This document shows, piece after piece, positions 29,601-37,073 of a DNA stretch of 64,000 nucleotides (the stretch's first letter is position 1; every line of letters starts with the position of its first letter). This DNA is from Pseudomonas sp. JQ170C (GTDB lineage Bacteria; Pseudomonadota; Gammaproteobacteria; Pseudomonadales; Pseudomonadaceae): assembly GCF_035581345.1 (NCBI RefSeq), contig NZ_CP141608.1:4308501-4372500 (forward strand). The letters run 5' to 3'. Made by a program: the position numbers and the translations under genes. Below the pieces are notes generated by a model. That model was given only the letters and a program-made list of their open reading frames with translations. It made no database searches and had not been told where the DNA came from.

Positions 29601-29923
29601 GCGTGAGCTTTGCCATGGATGATTTTGGCACCGGGTACTCATCGCTGACCTACCTCAAGCGACTGCCGGTGGATGCGCTGAAGATCGACCAGTCATTCGT
29701 CCGCGATGCGCCACTGGACCCCAACGATGCGGAAATTGTCCGGGCTATCGTGGCCATGGCTCAAAGCCTTGATCTGGCGGTGATTGCCGAGGGTGTGGAA
29801 CTGTCGGAGCAACTGGAATTCCTGGAACGACTGGGGTGTTTTTTGTACCAGGGTTATCTGCACAGCCGGCCGCTGCCGCTGATCGAGTTTCGCCGCATGC
29901 TGCTTGAAACCCCTGCCCTGTAG
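26630..29923 (+). CDS. Five-PAS GGDEF/EAL cyclic-di-GMP signalling protein
   Basis: 1097 aa, no membrane segment. Five PAS modules occupy about residues 45-645 (for example NVVLLTRRSDGLIHEVNQHF, DPICVTRQDSGRFIEINPAF, DAITITELESGRYLEVNDGF). A GGDEF domain follows (about 655-820) with an intact GGDEF signature at about 740-744 (ARLGGDEFVVLLSGL), then a C-terminal EAL domain (about 840-1090) with EVLLRW in place of EAL and an intact DDFGTGYSSLTYLKRLPVDALKIDQSF. Both activities are possible. The TAG stop is the first three bases of a REP doublet. It is a single gene between the LysR gene and a bidirectional terminator. Confidence 0.93.
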   Translation: MPKSANRFPRLPRIHAADPQASEQTWENAPQLLAALNGAHLGAWFWDIETGQISWSRGTQALFGFDPDQPLPNDLDYLELLPAEDRARTLQAFHAVINGEPVEQALRHRIRWPDGSLHWLEINGSLAKDKLGRPQMIGVIREITRQRDRETALINSEKRFATLFHLSPNVVLLTRRSDGLIHEVNQHFEQILGWPGHQVINKTTIELGLWANPQQRNAVLEATRGNSGPVTMEVQFRASSGKIHDGILSTQNIELEGTICLLSTFVDTSERKRAEQALKDSQERLDLALDSAQLGTWDWHIPSGMLYGSARAAELHGLEPVPFHESFEAFFEGVPELERSTMRQAYRSLREGPAGNYQITYQIQLENGTSRYIESRARLYRDENGKPLRMAGTLLDITDQVEREQRLTSSEEKFASLFQASPDPICVTRQDSGRFIEINPAFTQTFGWGTHQVIGHTAEEIGLWAESAERARRIEQVIRDQALNNVAVVVNHQEGQPLTCVISSRLITVDNHPCSVTTLRDITQQQRAEAALKASEEKFAKAFHSSPDAITITELESGRYLEVNDGFCRLTGYSSAEVIGRTVYEIGIWADDKQRTALISELQDRGRVHHREMLGRNKRGEILTVEVSIEPLTLNETECLLLTARDVSQLKNAQAQIRHLAYHDPLTNLPNRALLMDRLSQQIALLKRHNLRGALLFLDLDHFKHINDSLGHPVGDTVLKIITARLEASVRLEDTVARLGGDEFVVLLSGLEGSRDEVTEKVRELADTLRELLAEPMSLDGQRLQVTPSIGVALIPDHGSTPADLLKRADIALYRAKDSGRNTTQLFHTTMQKAASERLRMESDLRLALARGELALHFQPQVDARDNRIVGAEVLLRWHHPQLGQQPPAQFIQVLEESGLILEVGSWILEEACDACAGMLRDHLIDPDDFSLCVNISPRQFRQNDFVERVLRSLDDFRLPYKMLKLEITEGIVIQNLEDTISKMRELKRYGVSFAMDDFGTGYSSLTYLKRLPVDALKIDQSFVRDAPLDPNDAEIVRAIVAMAQSLDLAVIAEGVELSEQLEFLERLGCFLYQGYLHSRPLPLIEFRRMLLETPAL

Positions 29924-29990
29924 GAGCGGGCTTGCCCCGCGATAGCGATGTGTCAGGTGGATCGCTATCGCGGGGCAAGCCCGCTCCTAC
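29921..29990. repeat. REP doublet (REPIN) overlapping the GGDEF/EAL stop codon
   Basis: Inverted REP pair of 70 bases whose first bases TAGGAGCGGG supply the stop codon. It differs from the doublet at 38623-38692 by one base. Confidence 0.88.
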
Positions 29991-29997
29991 AGCAATG

Positions 29998-30027
29998 AAA
30001 AAGGGCACCCGAAGGTGCCCTTTTTTT
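29998..30027. terminator. Bidirectional terminator between the GGDEF/EAL gene and the hsp20 gene
   Basis: Perfect hairpin GGGCACC-CGAA-GGTGCCC flanked by five A and seven T, so usable from either strand; the two genes converge on it. Confidence 0.85.
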
Positions 30028-30039
30028 ACATCACCGCAC

Positions 30040-30486
30040 TCAGTTCAGCGCAGGCTTGCTGTCCCCATTGATCGGGATGCGCTTGGCCTTGGCCTCTTCA
30101 GGCACGATGCGCAGCAGGTCGATGCTGAGCAGGCCGTTGGCCAGCCCCGCGGCCTTGACCTCGATATGGTCGGCCAGGCGGAAGGACAACTTGAACGCCC
30201 GTTGGGCAATGCCCTGATGCAGGTAGGTGACGCTTTCACCGCTGTTTTCGCGCTTGCCGCCCGTAACGGTCAAGACGCCTTTTTCCACTTGCAGGTCCAG
30301 GTCTTGTTCCTGGAAACCGGCTGCGGCAACAACGATTCGATAGTGGTCTTCGCCATGTTTTTCAACGTTGTAGGGAGGGTAGCTGCTACCCGCCTCATTA
30401 CGCGCCGCGGACTCGAACAGGTCGTTGAAACGGTCGAAACCTACGGAATGACGGAACAGTGGAGCCAGAGAAAAAGCAGTAGTCAT
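30040..30486 (-). CDS. ibpA: Small heat-shock protein, Hsp20/IbpA family
   Basis: 148 aa ATP-independent holdase that keeps unfolded proteins in a refoldable state. The alpha-crystallin domain spans about residues 35-125 (YPPYNVEKHGEDHYRIVVAAAGF, LDLQVEKGVLTVTG, GIAQRAFKLSFRLADHIEVKAAGLANGLLSIDL). AGGAG lies 7-8 bases upstream of the start. The upstream sequence shows a sigma-32-like promoter and a leader resembling ROSE thermometers of rhizobial and Pseudomonas ibp genes. Confidence 0.94.
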   Translation of the reverse strand: MTTAFSLAPLFRHSVGFDRFNDLFESAARNEAGSSYPPYNVEKHGEDHYRIVVAAAGFQEQDLDLQVEKGVLTVTGGKRENSGESVTYLHQGIAQRAFKLSFRLADHIEVKAAGLANGLLSIDLLRIVPEEAKAKRIPINGDSKPALN

Positions 30487-30552
30487 GGTGCATCTCCTGA
30501 AAATCAGCGAGGTTTTTAGTGCCGCGACCCGACTTCGGCATCGCGTACTCCC
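30487..30552 (-). promoter_or_regulatory. Probable ROSE-type RNA thermometer leader
   Basis: The leader of about 60 nt ends with CTCGCTGATTTTCAGGAG, where a U-Y-GCU element can pair imperfectly with the AGGAG ribosome binding site, the hallmark of ROSE elements. A second hairpin (GCCGAAGTCGGGTCGCGGC) lies 5' of it. Family knowledge plus visual pairing; not folded computationally. Confidence 0.6.
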
Positions 30553-30581
30553 TAGATAAGGACCCCCGCTTTTTTTTCAAG
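30553..30581 (-). promoter_or_regulatory. Sigma-32 heat-shock promoter of ibpA
   Basis: On the minus strand CTTGAA (30576-30581), a 14-base spacer and CCTTATCTA (30553-30561), close to the CTTGAA-N14-CCCCATNTA consensus. Confidence 0.65.
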
Positions 30582-30600
30582 CGACCGTGCAAAAAAATTT

Positions 30601-31560
30601 TCAGGCCGCCTCGCTGACCGGCATGCCAATCAACTGCCCGACGCGATCACAGTCGGTTTCCCGGCGCAGCTCGGTGAACAGCTCGACGGCTTCCGGGTAA
30701 GTACGGGTCAGCATCGCTACCCATTGCTTCAAGCGCCCCGGCGCCTGCCGTGGGGTCAACTGCGCACACGCTTGCCCCCAGAAGTCATGGATCAATGGCA
30801 ACAGGCTCTGCCAGTCCATGGGCACGAATTCGACACCATCACGCTCAGCGGCGATCTGCCGGGCCAGGTCCGGACGGGACACCAGGCCACGACCGAGCAT
30901 GATGTCTTCGACACCGCTGACCTCGCGGCAACGTCGCCAGTCTTCAAGGGTCCAGACTTCACCGTTGGCGTAGACCGGCACCTTGACCACGTCCTGCACC
31001 CGGGCCACCCACTCCCAATGCGCAGGTGGCTTGTAGCCGTCGACCTTGGTCCGCGCATGCACCACCAATTGTTCGGCGCCGCCTTCGGCCAGGGCCAGGG
31101 CGCAGTCCAGCGCGCCATCCGGGCTGTCGAAACCCAGGCGCATCTTGGCGGTGACCGGAATGTGCGCAGGCACCGCACGGCGCACCTCACGCAAGATGGC
31201 ATGGAGCAACTCCGGCTCCTTGAGCAGTACTGCGCCGCCACGGGACTTGTTCACCGTCTTGGCCGGGCAGCCGAAGTTCAGGTCGATCACCGGCGCGCCC
31301 AACTCACACGCCAGGACGGCGTTCTCGGCCAGGCACACAGGGTCCGAACCCAGAAGCTGCACACGCAAGGGCACCCCGGCCAGGGTCTGCGCACCGTGGC
31401 GCAGCTCCGGCGCCAGTTTGTCGAAGGTGGCCGCCGGCAGTAGCCGGTCGCAGACGCGAATGAACTCGGTGACACACCAGTCGATACCGCCCACCTGGGT
31501 CAGTACGTCACGAAGGATGTTGTCGACCAGCCCCTCCATCGGGGCCAGGGCAATTTGCAT
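30601..31560 (-). CDS. dusC: tRNA-dihydrouridine(16) synthase
   Basis: 319 aa FMN enzyme that reduces uridine in the tRNA D-loop. [18 protein letters not shown] starts at ATG 31558-31560 and is the family N-terminus. The active-site Cys is in [20 protein letters not shown], and [15 protein letters not shown] and [18 protein letters not shown] are FMN-barrel motifs. The length suits DusC. The stop lies close to the ibpA promoter on the same strand. Confidence 0.9.
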   Translation of the reverse strand: MQIALAPMEGLVDNILRDVLTQVGGIDWCVTEFIRVCDRLLPAATFDKLAPELRHGAQTLAGVPLRVQLLGSDPVCLAENAVLACELGAPVIDLNFGCPAKTVNKSRGGAVLLKEPELLHAILREVRRAVPAHIPVTAKMRLGFDSPDGALDCALALAEGGAEQLVVHARTKVDGYKPPAHWEWVARVQDVVKVPVYANGEVWTLEDWRRCREVSGVEDIMLGRGLVSRPDLARQIAAERDGVEFVPMDWQSLLPLIHDFWGQACAQLTPRQAPGRLKQWVAMLTRTYPEAVELFTELRRETDCDRVGQLIGMPVSEAA

Positions 31561-31609
31561 GGAATGCATCTCGGGTGAAAAAGGCCGGCAGTCTAGCAAA
31601 ATCCGCCAG

Positions 31610-32050
31610 CTACAGTGCCCCGGTCATCAGCGCCGGGCCGTATCCGTCAATGAATTCGCTCGGCATGCGCTTGGGACGCCCTGTGGATAACTCGATGCAG
31701 ACGAAGGTTGTCTGCGCCCGCAGCAAGGTGGTGCCATCGCTGGGTCGCACCAACTGAAAACGCCGGGACATTTTCAGCCGCTGGTCCCAGTCGACGATCC
31801 AGGTTGCCAGTTGCAACTCGTCGTCTTCGTAGGCGGCGGCCAGGTAGTCGATTTCGTGGCGGACGACGGCCATGGCCCGGTCCAGACGGCGGTACTCAGC
31901 CAGGTCCAGCCCCAGGCGCTGGGAATGGCGCCAGGCGCAGCGCTCGAGCCAGGTTACATAAACCGCATTATTGGCGTGGCCGAGGCCGTCGATATCGTCG
32001 GCACCGACACGCAGGTCGATGGTGAACGGTGTTGCCAGATCCCAACTCAT
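31610..32050 (-). CDS. Acyl-CoA thioesterase (hotdog fold, 4HBT type)
   Basis: 146 aa hotdog-fold protein with the 4-hydroxybenzoyl-CoA thioesterase signature [18 protein letters not shown], where the Asp/His-Asn region forms the active site. Probably hydrolyses acyl-CoA esters; the natural substrate is unknown. It is 45 bases downstream of the alpha/beta hydrolase in the same direction. Confidence 0.85.
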   Translation of the reverse strand: MSWDLATPFTIDLRVGADDIDGLGHANNAVYVTWLERCAWRHSQRLGLDLAEYRRLDRAMAVVRHEIDYLAAAYEDDELQLATWIVDWDQRLKMSRRFQLVRPSDGTTLLRAQTTFVCIELSTGRPKRMPSEFIDGYGPALMTGAL

Positions 32051-32094
32051 GCCCGCTCCAGGTCTGTGATGAACGGGCAGAGTGTAACGGATGC

Positions 32095-32928
32095 TCAGGC
32101 TGATTGTCGGGCTGGCACATGCTGCCGCGCCAGCAGGGTCATGACGCCTTCGATCAAATGCGGGTCGGACAATACGCGCTGGTGTCCGCCCTCGGGCAGC
32201 AGCATCAAGCGACTGTCGAACCAGGCCTCGTGAATTGCCCGGGCCTCGCTAGATGGGATTAGGCTGTCGTCTTCGGCGTGCACGATCAACGCCGGGATTT
32301 CCAGCTGGTAACCGCTGACGTTCAGCCGCGAGACTTGAATTCCGACGTCACGCTCAATCTGGCGAACAAAGGCCGCACGCGCCCGTGCCGGCATGCCCAG
32401 GCGATTGGCAAAGCCGCGCAAAACACCCATCAAGTGCGCAGGCGCGGCGATGCTGACCGCCCGTTCAGCCCGTAACCCCCACTGCAGGGCGAGCATGACA
32501 CTGGCCCCGCCCATGGAATGACCGATAACGGCTTTGAGCGGGGGCAATTCGGCGGCCGCTTCCAACAAAGCCCGGGCAAACAGCACGACGTTTGCCTGAT
32601 GGCCCGGAGAATGACCATGGGCCGGCCCCTCCAGCGACACGGCGGTATAGCCCGACTGCACCAGGGTATCGATCAGATGCGCAAACTGGGTGGGCCGCCC
32701 TTCCCAGCCGTGCATCAGCAACACCGTGGGGCCCTTGCCCCAGCGCAAGGCCGACAACCCGAAACGCAAGGTGATGCGCTCTGCACGTGCGAGCAACGGC
32801 AGCTCCCACTCACGCGGTGGCAGGTTGCGCGGGGTCATGAAGGCACGACGCATCTTGCTCGCCACATGCTCCGGCGCCAGCCGTCCGAGGGTGCCGTTGA
32901 CGCTACGAATCCAGGTCAAGGTGTTCAT
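32095..32928 (-). CDS. Alpha/beta hydrolase
   Basis: 277 aa. The nucleophile elbow is GHSMGG (about residue 130), with VLLMHGWEGRPTQF for the oxyanion region, VHAEDDSLIPSSEA (acid) and LPEGGHQRVL (His). The substrate is unknown. It lies 27 bases after a TetR-type repressor on the same strand, with a palindromic operator upstream of the pair, so the two probably form a regulated operon. Confidence 0.88.
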   Translation of the reverse strand: MNTLTWIRSVNGTLGRLAPEHVASKMRRAFMTPRNLPPREWELPLLARAERITLRFGLSALRWGKGPTVLLMHGWEGRPTQFAHLIDTLVQSGYTAVSLEGPAHGHSPGHQANVVLFARALLEAAAELPPLKAVIGHSMGGASVMLALQWGLRAERAVSIAAPAHLMGVLRGFANRLGMPARARAAFVRQIERDVGIQVSRLNVSGYQLEIPALIVHAEDDSLIPSSEARAIHEAWFDSRLMLLPEGGHQRVLSDPHLIEGVMTLLARQHVPARQSA

Positions 32929-32955
32929 CGCTTCGCTCCGGTGGGTCTCGCAGGT

Positions 32956-33495
32956 TCAGACAACCGCCGACTTGGCGGCACGCAGGATTCGATCAGACAG
33001 CTCGTCAGTGCCCAGGGCACGGGCCAGGGCCAGCCCACCGACCATCAAGGCCAGATCGGCCAACACCTTGTCAGCTTCTTCGGGGCTGTCGGCGAGATTG
33101 GCCATCATCAATTCGATGTGCTCGGCCAGCACCTCACGAAAAGCCTCTGGCAGGCGCGACATCTCGCCCAGGGAGTTGGGCAGCGGGCAGGCGCGTTCGG
33201 TGGCGTCACGGTGTTTGCGCGACAGGTAGAAGGCCGCGACCAGGGCACGACGCTCTTCGCCGCTCATGTTCGGATCGACTTCGGCAAGCAGCGCCCGGCG
33301 CTCATTGAGCAACTGGCTGAACGCTTCGAGCATCAGGGCGTCCTTGCTGTCGAAGTGCGCATAGAAGCCCCCCACGGTCAGCCCCGCCGCACCCATGACT
33401 TCATTGACGCTGGGCTCGGCAGGGCCGTGCTGGATCAATGCACTGCAGGCAGCTTCGAGTATCCGTTCGCGGGTTTTTGCCTTTTTGTCGTTCAT
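32956..33495 (-). CDS. TetR-family transcriptional regulator
   Basis: 179 aa. N-terminal TetR HTH (TRERILEAACSALIQHGPAEPSVNEVMGAAGLTVGGFYAHFDSKDALMLEA), C-terminal ligand domain of the type seen in NemR/AcrR relatives. GGAGGCAGGTC precedes the ATG (33493-33495). Heads an operon with the alpha/beta hydrolase, and the probable operator lies directly upstream. Confidence 0.9.
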   Translation of the reverse strand: MNDKKAKTRERILEAACSALIQHGPAEPSVNEVMGAAGLTVGGFYAHFDSKDALMLEAFSQLLNERRALLAEVDPNMSGEERRALVAAFYLSRKHRDATERACPLPNSLGEMSRLPEAFREVLAEHIELMMANLADSPEEADKVLADLALMVGGLALARALGTDELSDRILRAAKSAVV

Positions 33496-33507
33496 GACCT
33501 GCCTCCA

Positions 33508-33541
33508 AATATTATGGTTAGAATATTATTCTCATAATATT
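33508..33541. promoter_or_regulatory. Palindromic operator of the TetR/hydrolase operon
   Basis: Inverted repeats AATATTATG (33508-33516) and CATAATATT (33533-33541) flank a second palindrome AGAATATTATTCT (33520-33532). The element is immediately upstream of the TetR ribosome binding site, as expected for autorepression. Confidence 0.6.
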
Positions 33542-33613
33542 TTTATGCAAGCGTAATCCCCTGCCGTTTGTCGCGCAGGAGATACAGGGCAGAAAGGGAA
33601 ACTTTTTTCGAGG

Positions 33614-33651
33614 CAAAAACAAAAGGCTCATTCAATAATCGAATGAGCCTT
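33614..33651 (-). terminator. Terminator of the tRNA-Ala/Glu operon
   Basis: Perfect 11-bp stem AAGGCTCATTC/GAATGAGCCTT followed on the minus strand by TTTGTTTTT; 24 bases after the last tRNA-Glu. Confidence 0.8.
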
Positions 33652-33674
33652 GAAATCCCACAAAGTGGGTAAAA

Positions 33675-33750
33675 TGGCGTCCCCTAGGGGACTCGAACCC
33701 CTGTTACCGCCGTGAAAGGGCGGTGTCCTAGGCCACTAGACGAAGGGGAC
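33675..33750 (-). tRNA. tRNA-Glu (TTC)
   Basis: 76 nt with encoded CCA. Acceptor GTCCCCT/AGGGGAC, anticodon TTC in CTTTCAC. Confidence 0.97.
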
Positions 33751-33794
33751 TTGTAACCTTCGTACAGATCCGTTTTCACGAATCCTGGCAAAAT

Positions 33795-33870
33795 TGGTGG
33801 AGCTAAGCGGGATCGAACCGCTGACCTCCTGCATGCCATGCAGGCGCTCTCCCAGCTGAGCTATAGCCCC
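33795..33870 (-). tRNA. tRNA-Ala (GGC)
   Basis: 76 nt with encoded CCA; anticodon GGC in the loop ATGGCAT, acceptor GGGGCTA/TAGCTCC. Confidence 0.97.
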
Positions 33871-33923
33871 AGATTTCTAGCCTCGCGGCCCAGCGATCTC
33901 TTTCGATATCGCTTGTGTAAAAC

Positions 33924-33999
33924 TGGCGTCCCCTAGGGGACTCGAACCCCTGTTACCGCCGTGAAAGGGCGGTGTCCTAGGCCACTAGACGAAGGGGAC
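33924..33999 (-). tRNA. tRNA-Glu (TTC)
   Basis: 76 nt, identical to the tRNA-Glu at 33675-33750. Confidence 0.97.
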
Positions 34000-34078
34000 G
34001 AACCTTCTTACCTTAACAACCCGGCCGCTGGAGCCCGGCTGACTTCGCAGTCATTGTAGCCGACTACGAATCGGAATT

Positions 34079-34154
34079 TGGTGGAGCTAAGCGGGATCGA
34101 ACCGCTGACCTCCTGCATGCCATGCAGGCGCTCTCCCAGCTGAGCTATAGCCCC
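34079..34154 (-). tRNA. tRNA-Ala (GGC)
   Basis: 76 nt, identical to the tRNA-Ala at 33795-33870. First gene of the Ala-Glu-Ala-Glu operon. Confidence 0.97.
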
Positions 34155-34230
34155 ACTATGTCGCTTTGAACCGAATCGCTTGGCTGGGTGCTTCGCGTTT
34201 CGTTTTCGTTCATCGCTGTGGACGGGGCGC

Positions 34231-34259
34231 ATATTAAGATCGGATTGAAGACCTGTCAA
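34231..34259 (-). promoter_or_regulatory. Strong sigma-70 promoter of the tRNA-Ala/Glu operon
   Basis: On the minus strand a consensus TTGACA (34254-34259), 17-base spacer and TAATAT (34231-34236), about 75 bases upstream of the first tRNA, followed by GC-rich bases typical of stable-RNA promoters. Confidence 0.8.
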
Positions 34260-34350
34260 ATTTATTTTCAACAAAATCCAAAAAAAATTTCCGAGATAAC
34301 AAACACTTACCGGCCCGATGCGTGAAACACCCCGGTTTTACGGGGTTTGG

Positions 34351-34387
34351 CAGATCGCGGGGCGGGCTCGCCCCGCGATGTTCCTAC
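34351..34387. repeat. Single REP-like palindrome downstream of gltX
   Basis: ATCGCGGGGCGGG followed by CTCGCCCCGCGAT forms a near-perfect palindrome related to the REP cores; it may also help to end gltX transcription. Confidence 0.55.
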
Positions 34388-34398
34388 CGGAAAATCAA

Positions 34399-35880
34399 TC
34401 AGGCAATGGTGCCCAACAGTTTTTCCCACTCTTTGTTTTCTTTCTTCGACACACCACCGAGCAGGTCCAAGGCCTGGCGCAGGCGGTAGCGGGTCAGGTC
34501 CGGGCCGAGGATCTCCATGGCGTCTAGTACCGACACCGAGCTGGCCTGACCGCTGATCGCAGCGAACATCAGCGGCATCGCGTCACGCAGCTTCAGCTCC
34601 AACGCCTCGACCACTGCCTGGATGCAACCGGTGATGCGCTCCTTCTCCCACTGGCGCAGGCTTTCGAGCTTCCACAGGATCAGTTGCATGACCTGGCGCA
34701 CCTGGTCAGCCGACAGTTTCTTGTGCTCGAACAGCTTGGCATCGAGCTTGAGTGCACCTTCAAAGAAGAAGCCACCCAACGGCGCGATCTGGCTGAAGGT
34801 CTCTACCCTGCCCTGCACGTGCGGCGCGATCTTCATCATGTAATCGCTGTTGAACGCCCACTTCTGCACCCGTGCGGCGAACTCTTCCACCGGCAAGTCA
34901 CGCAGCCACTGGCCGTTGAGCCACGACAATTTCTCGATATCGAAGATCGGACCACCCAGGGAGACGCGGGACAAGTCGAAGTGGTCGACCATCTCGGCCA
35001 GCGAGAACTTCTCGCGCTCATCCGGCATCGACCAACCCATGCGGCCCAGGTAATTGAGCATGGCTTCCGGCATGAAGCCCATGCGCTCGTAGAACGTCAC
35101 CGAGGTCGGGTTCTTGCGCTTGGACAGCTTGCTCTTGTCGGGGTTACGCAGCAGCGGCATGTAGCACAGCACCGGTTGTTCCCAGCCGAAGTACTCGTAC
35201 AGCTTGATCAGCTTGGGTGCCGAAGGCAGCCACTCTTCCCCGCGCAGCACGTGGGTGATGCCCATCAGGTGGTCATCGACCACGTTGGCCAGGAAGTAGG
35301 TCGGCAAGCCATCGGTCTTCATCAGGACCTGCATGTCCATGCGGTCCCATGGAATCTCGACATCGCCACGCAGCATGTCCGGCACCACGCACACACCTTC
35401 GCTCGGCACCTTCATGCGGATCACATGCGGCTCGCCAGCGGCCAGGCGGCGCTGCACTTCTTCAGCCGACAGCAGCAAGGCGCGGCCGTCGTAGCGCGGG
35501 GTTTCGCCGCGGGCCATCTGCTCGGCGCGCATCTGGTCCAGCTCTTCAGCGGTGCAGAAGCACGGGAAGGCATGGCCGGCATCGACCAGCTGCTGGGCGT
35601 ACTGCTTGTAGATATCGCCCCGCTCGCTCTGCCGGTACGGGCCGTGCGGGCCGCCAACATCCGGGCCTTCGCTCCATTCGATGCCCAGCCAGCGCAGGGC
35701 GTCGAAGATCTGCTGTTCAGACTCGCGGGTCGAACGCAGCTGGTCGGTATCTTCGATACGCAGGATGAACTCGCCGCCGTGCTGCTTGGCAAAGCAGTAG
35801 TTGAACAGGGCGATGTAAGCGGTGCCGACGTGGGGATCGCCAGTAGGCGAAGGCGCGATACGCGTGCGAACGGTGGTCAT
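34399..35880 (-). CDS. gltX: Glutamyl-tRNA synthetase
   Basis: 493 aa class I aminoacyl-tRNA synthetase. The start ATG 35878-35880 gives [27 protein letters not shown] with the HIGH-like motif HVGT. The KLSKRK motif ([21 protein letters not shown]) is at about residue 243. It sits next to two tRNA-Glu genes on the same strand but is transcribed from its own promoter region upstream of 35880. Confidence 0.97.
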   Translation of the reverse strand: MTTVRTRIAPSPTGDPHVGTAYIALFNYCFAKQHGGEFILRIEDTDQLRSTRESEQQIFDALRWLGIEWSEGPDVGGPHGPYRQSERGDIYKQYAQQLVDAGHAFPCFCTAEELDQMRAEQMARGETPRYDGRALLLSAEEVQRRLAAGEPHVIRMKVPSEGVCVVPDMLRGDVEIPWDRMDMQVLMKTDGLPTYFLANVVDDHLMGITHVLRGEEWLPSAPKLIKLYEYFGWEQPVLCYMPLLRNPDKSKLSKRKNPTSVTFYERMGFMPEAMLNYLGRMGWSMPDEREKFSLAEMVDHFDLSRVSLGGPIFDIEKLSWLNGQWLRDLPVEEFAARVQKWAFNSDYMMKIAPHVQGRVETFSQIAPLGGFFFEGALKLDAKLFEHKKLSADQVRQVMQLILWKLESLRQWEKERITGCIQAVVEALELKLRDAMPLMFAAISGQASSVSVLDAMEILGPDLTRYRLRQALDLLGGVSKKENKEWEKLLGTIA

Positions 35881-36023
35881 GGACAGTCTCGAACTAGAGA
35901 TGAAACAAAGGCTGGATGTTAACAGGGAGCGGGCATCGGGCTCCAGCAATGGGCGCGATCGGCACTTGTGGTCGTGGATCCAAACACGGTTAAATTTGCT
36001 TACATTTTTGGAACGATCGTCTC

Positions 36024-37073
36024 ATGCCTGCCCAACTCAAGCGTCGCCTGCTGGTTTTTCTCACCCTTGTCCTGCTGATTGCCCTCGCCTTTCTCGCCCA
36101 CTGGTACCTCAAGGGGCGCTTCTACGAAAGCACCGACAACGCCTATGTACAGGGCGAAATCACCCGGGTGTCCAGTCAACTGGGTGCGCGCATCGATGAA
36201 GTCTTGGTGCAGGACAACCAGCATGTCGCCAAGGGCGACCTGCTGGTGCGCCTGGAGCCGGACGACTTTCGCCTGGCCGTGGAACGCGCCCGTGCTGCGC
36301 TGGACACCCGTGAAGCCGAACGCCTGCAAGCCGAAAGCCGCCTGACCCAGCAAGCCAGCCTGATTGCCGCAGGCCAGGCGCAAGTCGCCGCCAACCAGGC
36401 CACCCTTGGACGTGCCGAACTGGATCTCAACCGTGCCCAGGCGCTGCGCAAGCCGGGCTACGTCTCAGAGGAGCGGGTCACCACCCTGTCGGCTGAAAAC
36501 CACGTCGCCCGCTCCCTGGTGAGCAAGGCCCAGGCCGACCTGCAAGGCCAGCGCCAGCAGGTCAACGCCCTGACCGCCGAAATCAAGCGCCTGGACGCCC
36601 AGATCGTCAATGCCCGCACCGAACTGGCCCAAGCCGAACTGAACCTGACCCGCAGCGAAATCCATGCGCCGATCAGCGGCATGATCGGCCAGCGGGCGGC
36701 CCGCAATGGCCAAGTGGTCCAGACCGGTGCCTACCTGCTGTCCATCGTTCCGGACGAAGACATCTGGATTCAGGCCAACTTCAAGGAAACCCAGATCGGC
36801 CATATGCAGCCAGGGCAAAAAGCCGAACTGGTGTTCGACAGCTATCCCGACACCCCGATCCAGGCCCGGGTCAACAGCCTGTTCGCCGCCTCCGGCGCCC
36901 AGTTCAGCCTGCTGCCGCCGGACAACGCCACCGGCAACTTCACCAAGGTGGTACAGCGCATTCCGGTGAAACTCACCTTCGATGCCGACAACCCCTTGCA
37001 CGGCAGAATTCGCCCTGGCATGTCGGTTACCGCGACCGTGGATATCCGAGCCAGCGCCGACAATGGCCGGTGA
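36024..37073 (+). CDS. HlyD-family membrane fusion protein (EmrA type)
   Basis: 349 aa periplasmic adaptor of an EmrAB-type multidrug exporter. One N-terminal membrane segment (about 9-30, LLVFLTLVLLIALAFLAHW), a biotinyl-lipoyl-like domain (YVQGEITRVSSQLGARIDEVLV), a coiled-coil hairpin (about 90-200) and a beta-barrel (APISGMIGQRAARNGQVVQTG). It overlaps the following transporter gene by 11 bases. A partner outer-membrane TolC-like protein is not in the window. Confidence 0.9.
   Translation: MPAQLKRRLLVFLTLVLLIALAFLAHWYLKGRFYESTDNAYVQGEITRVSSQLGARIDEVLVQDNQHVAKGDLLVRLEPDDFRLAVERARAALDTREAERLQAESRLTQQASLIAAGQAQVAANQATLGRAELDLNRAQALRKPGYVSEERVTTLSAENHVARSLVSKAQADLQGQRQQVNALTAEIKRLDAQIVNARTELAQAELNLTRSEIHAPISGMIGQRAARNGQVVQTGAYLLSIVPDEDIWIQANFKETQIGHMQPGQKAELVFDSYPDTPIQARVNSLFAASGAQFSLLPPDNATGNFTKVVQRIPVKLTFDADNPLHGRIRPGMSVTATVDIRASADNGR

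Noticed and set aside
30398..30592. 64-codon frame across the ibpA leader
   Set aside because: It overlaps the heat-shock promoter and thermometer leader and has no similarity to known proteins.
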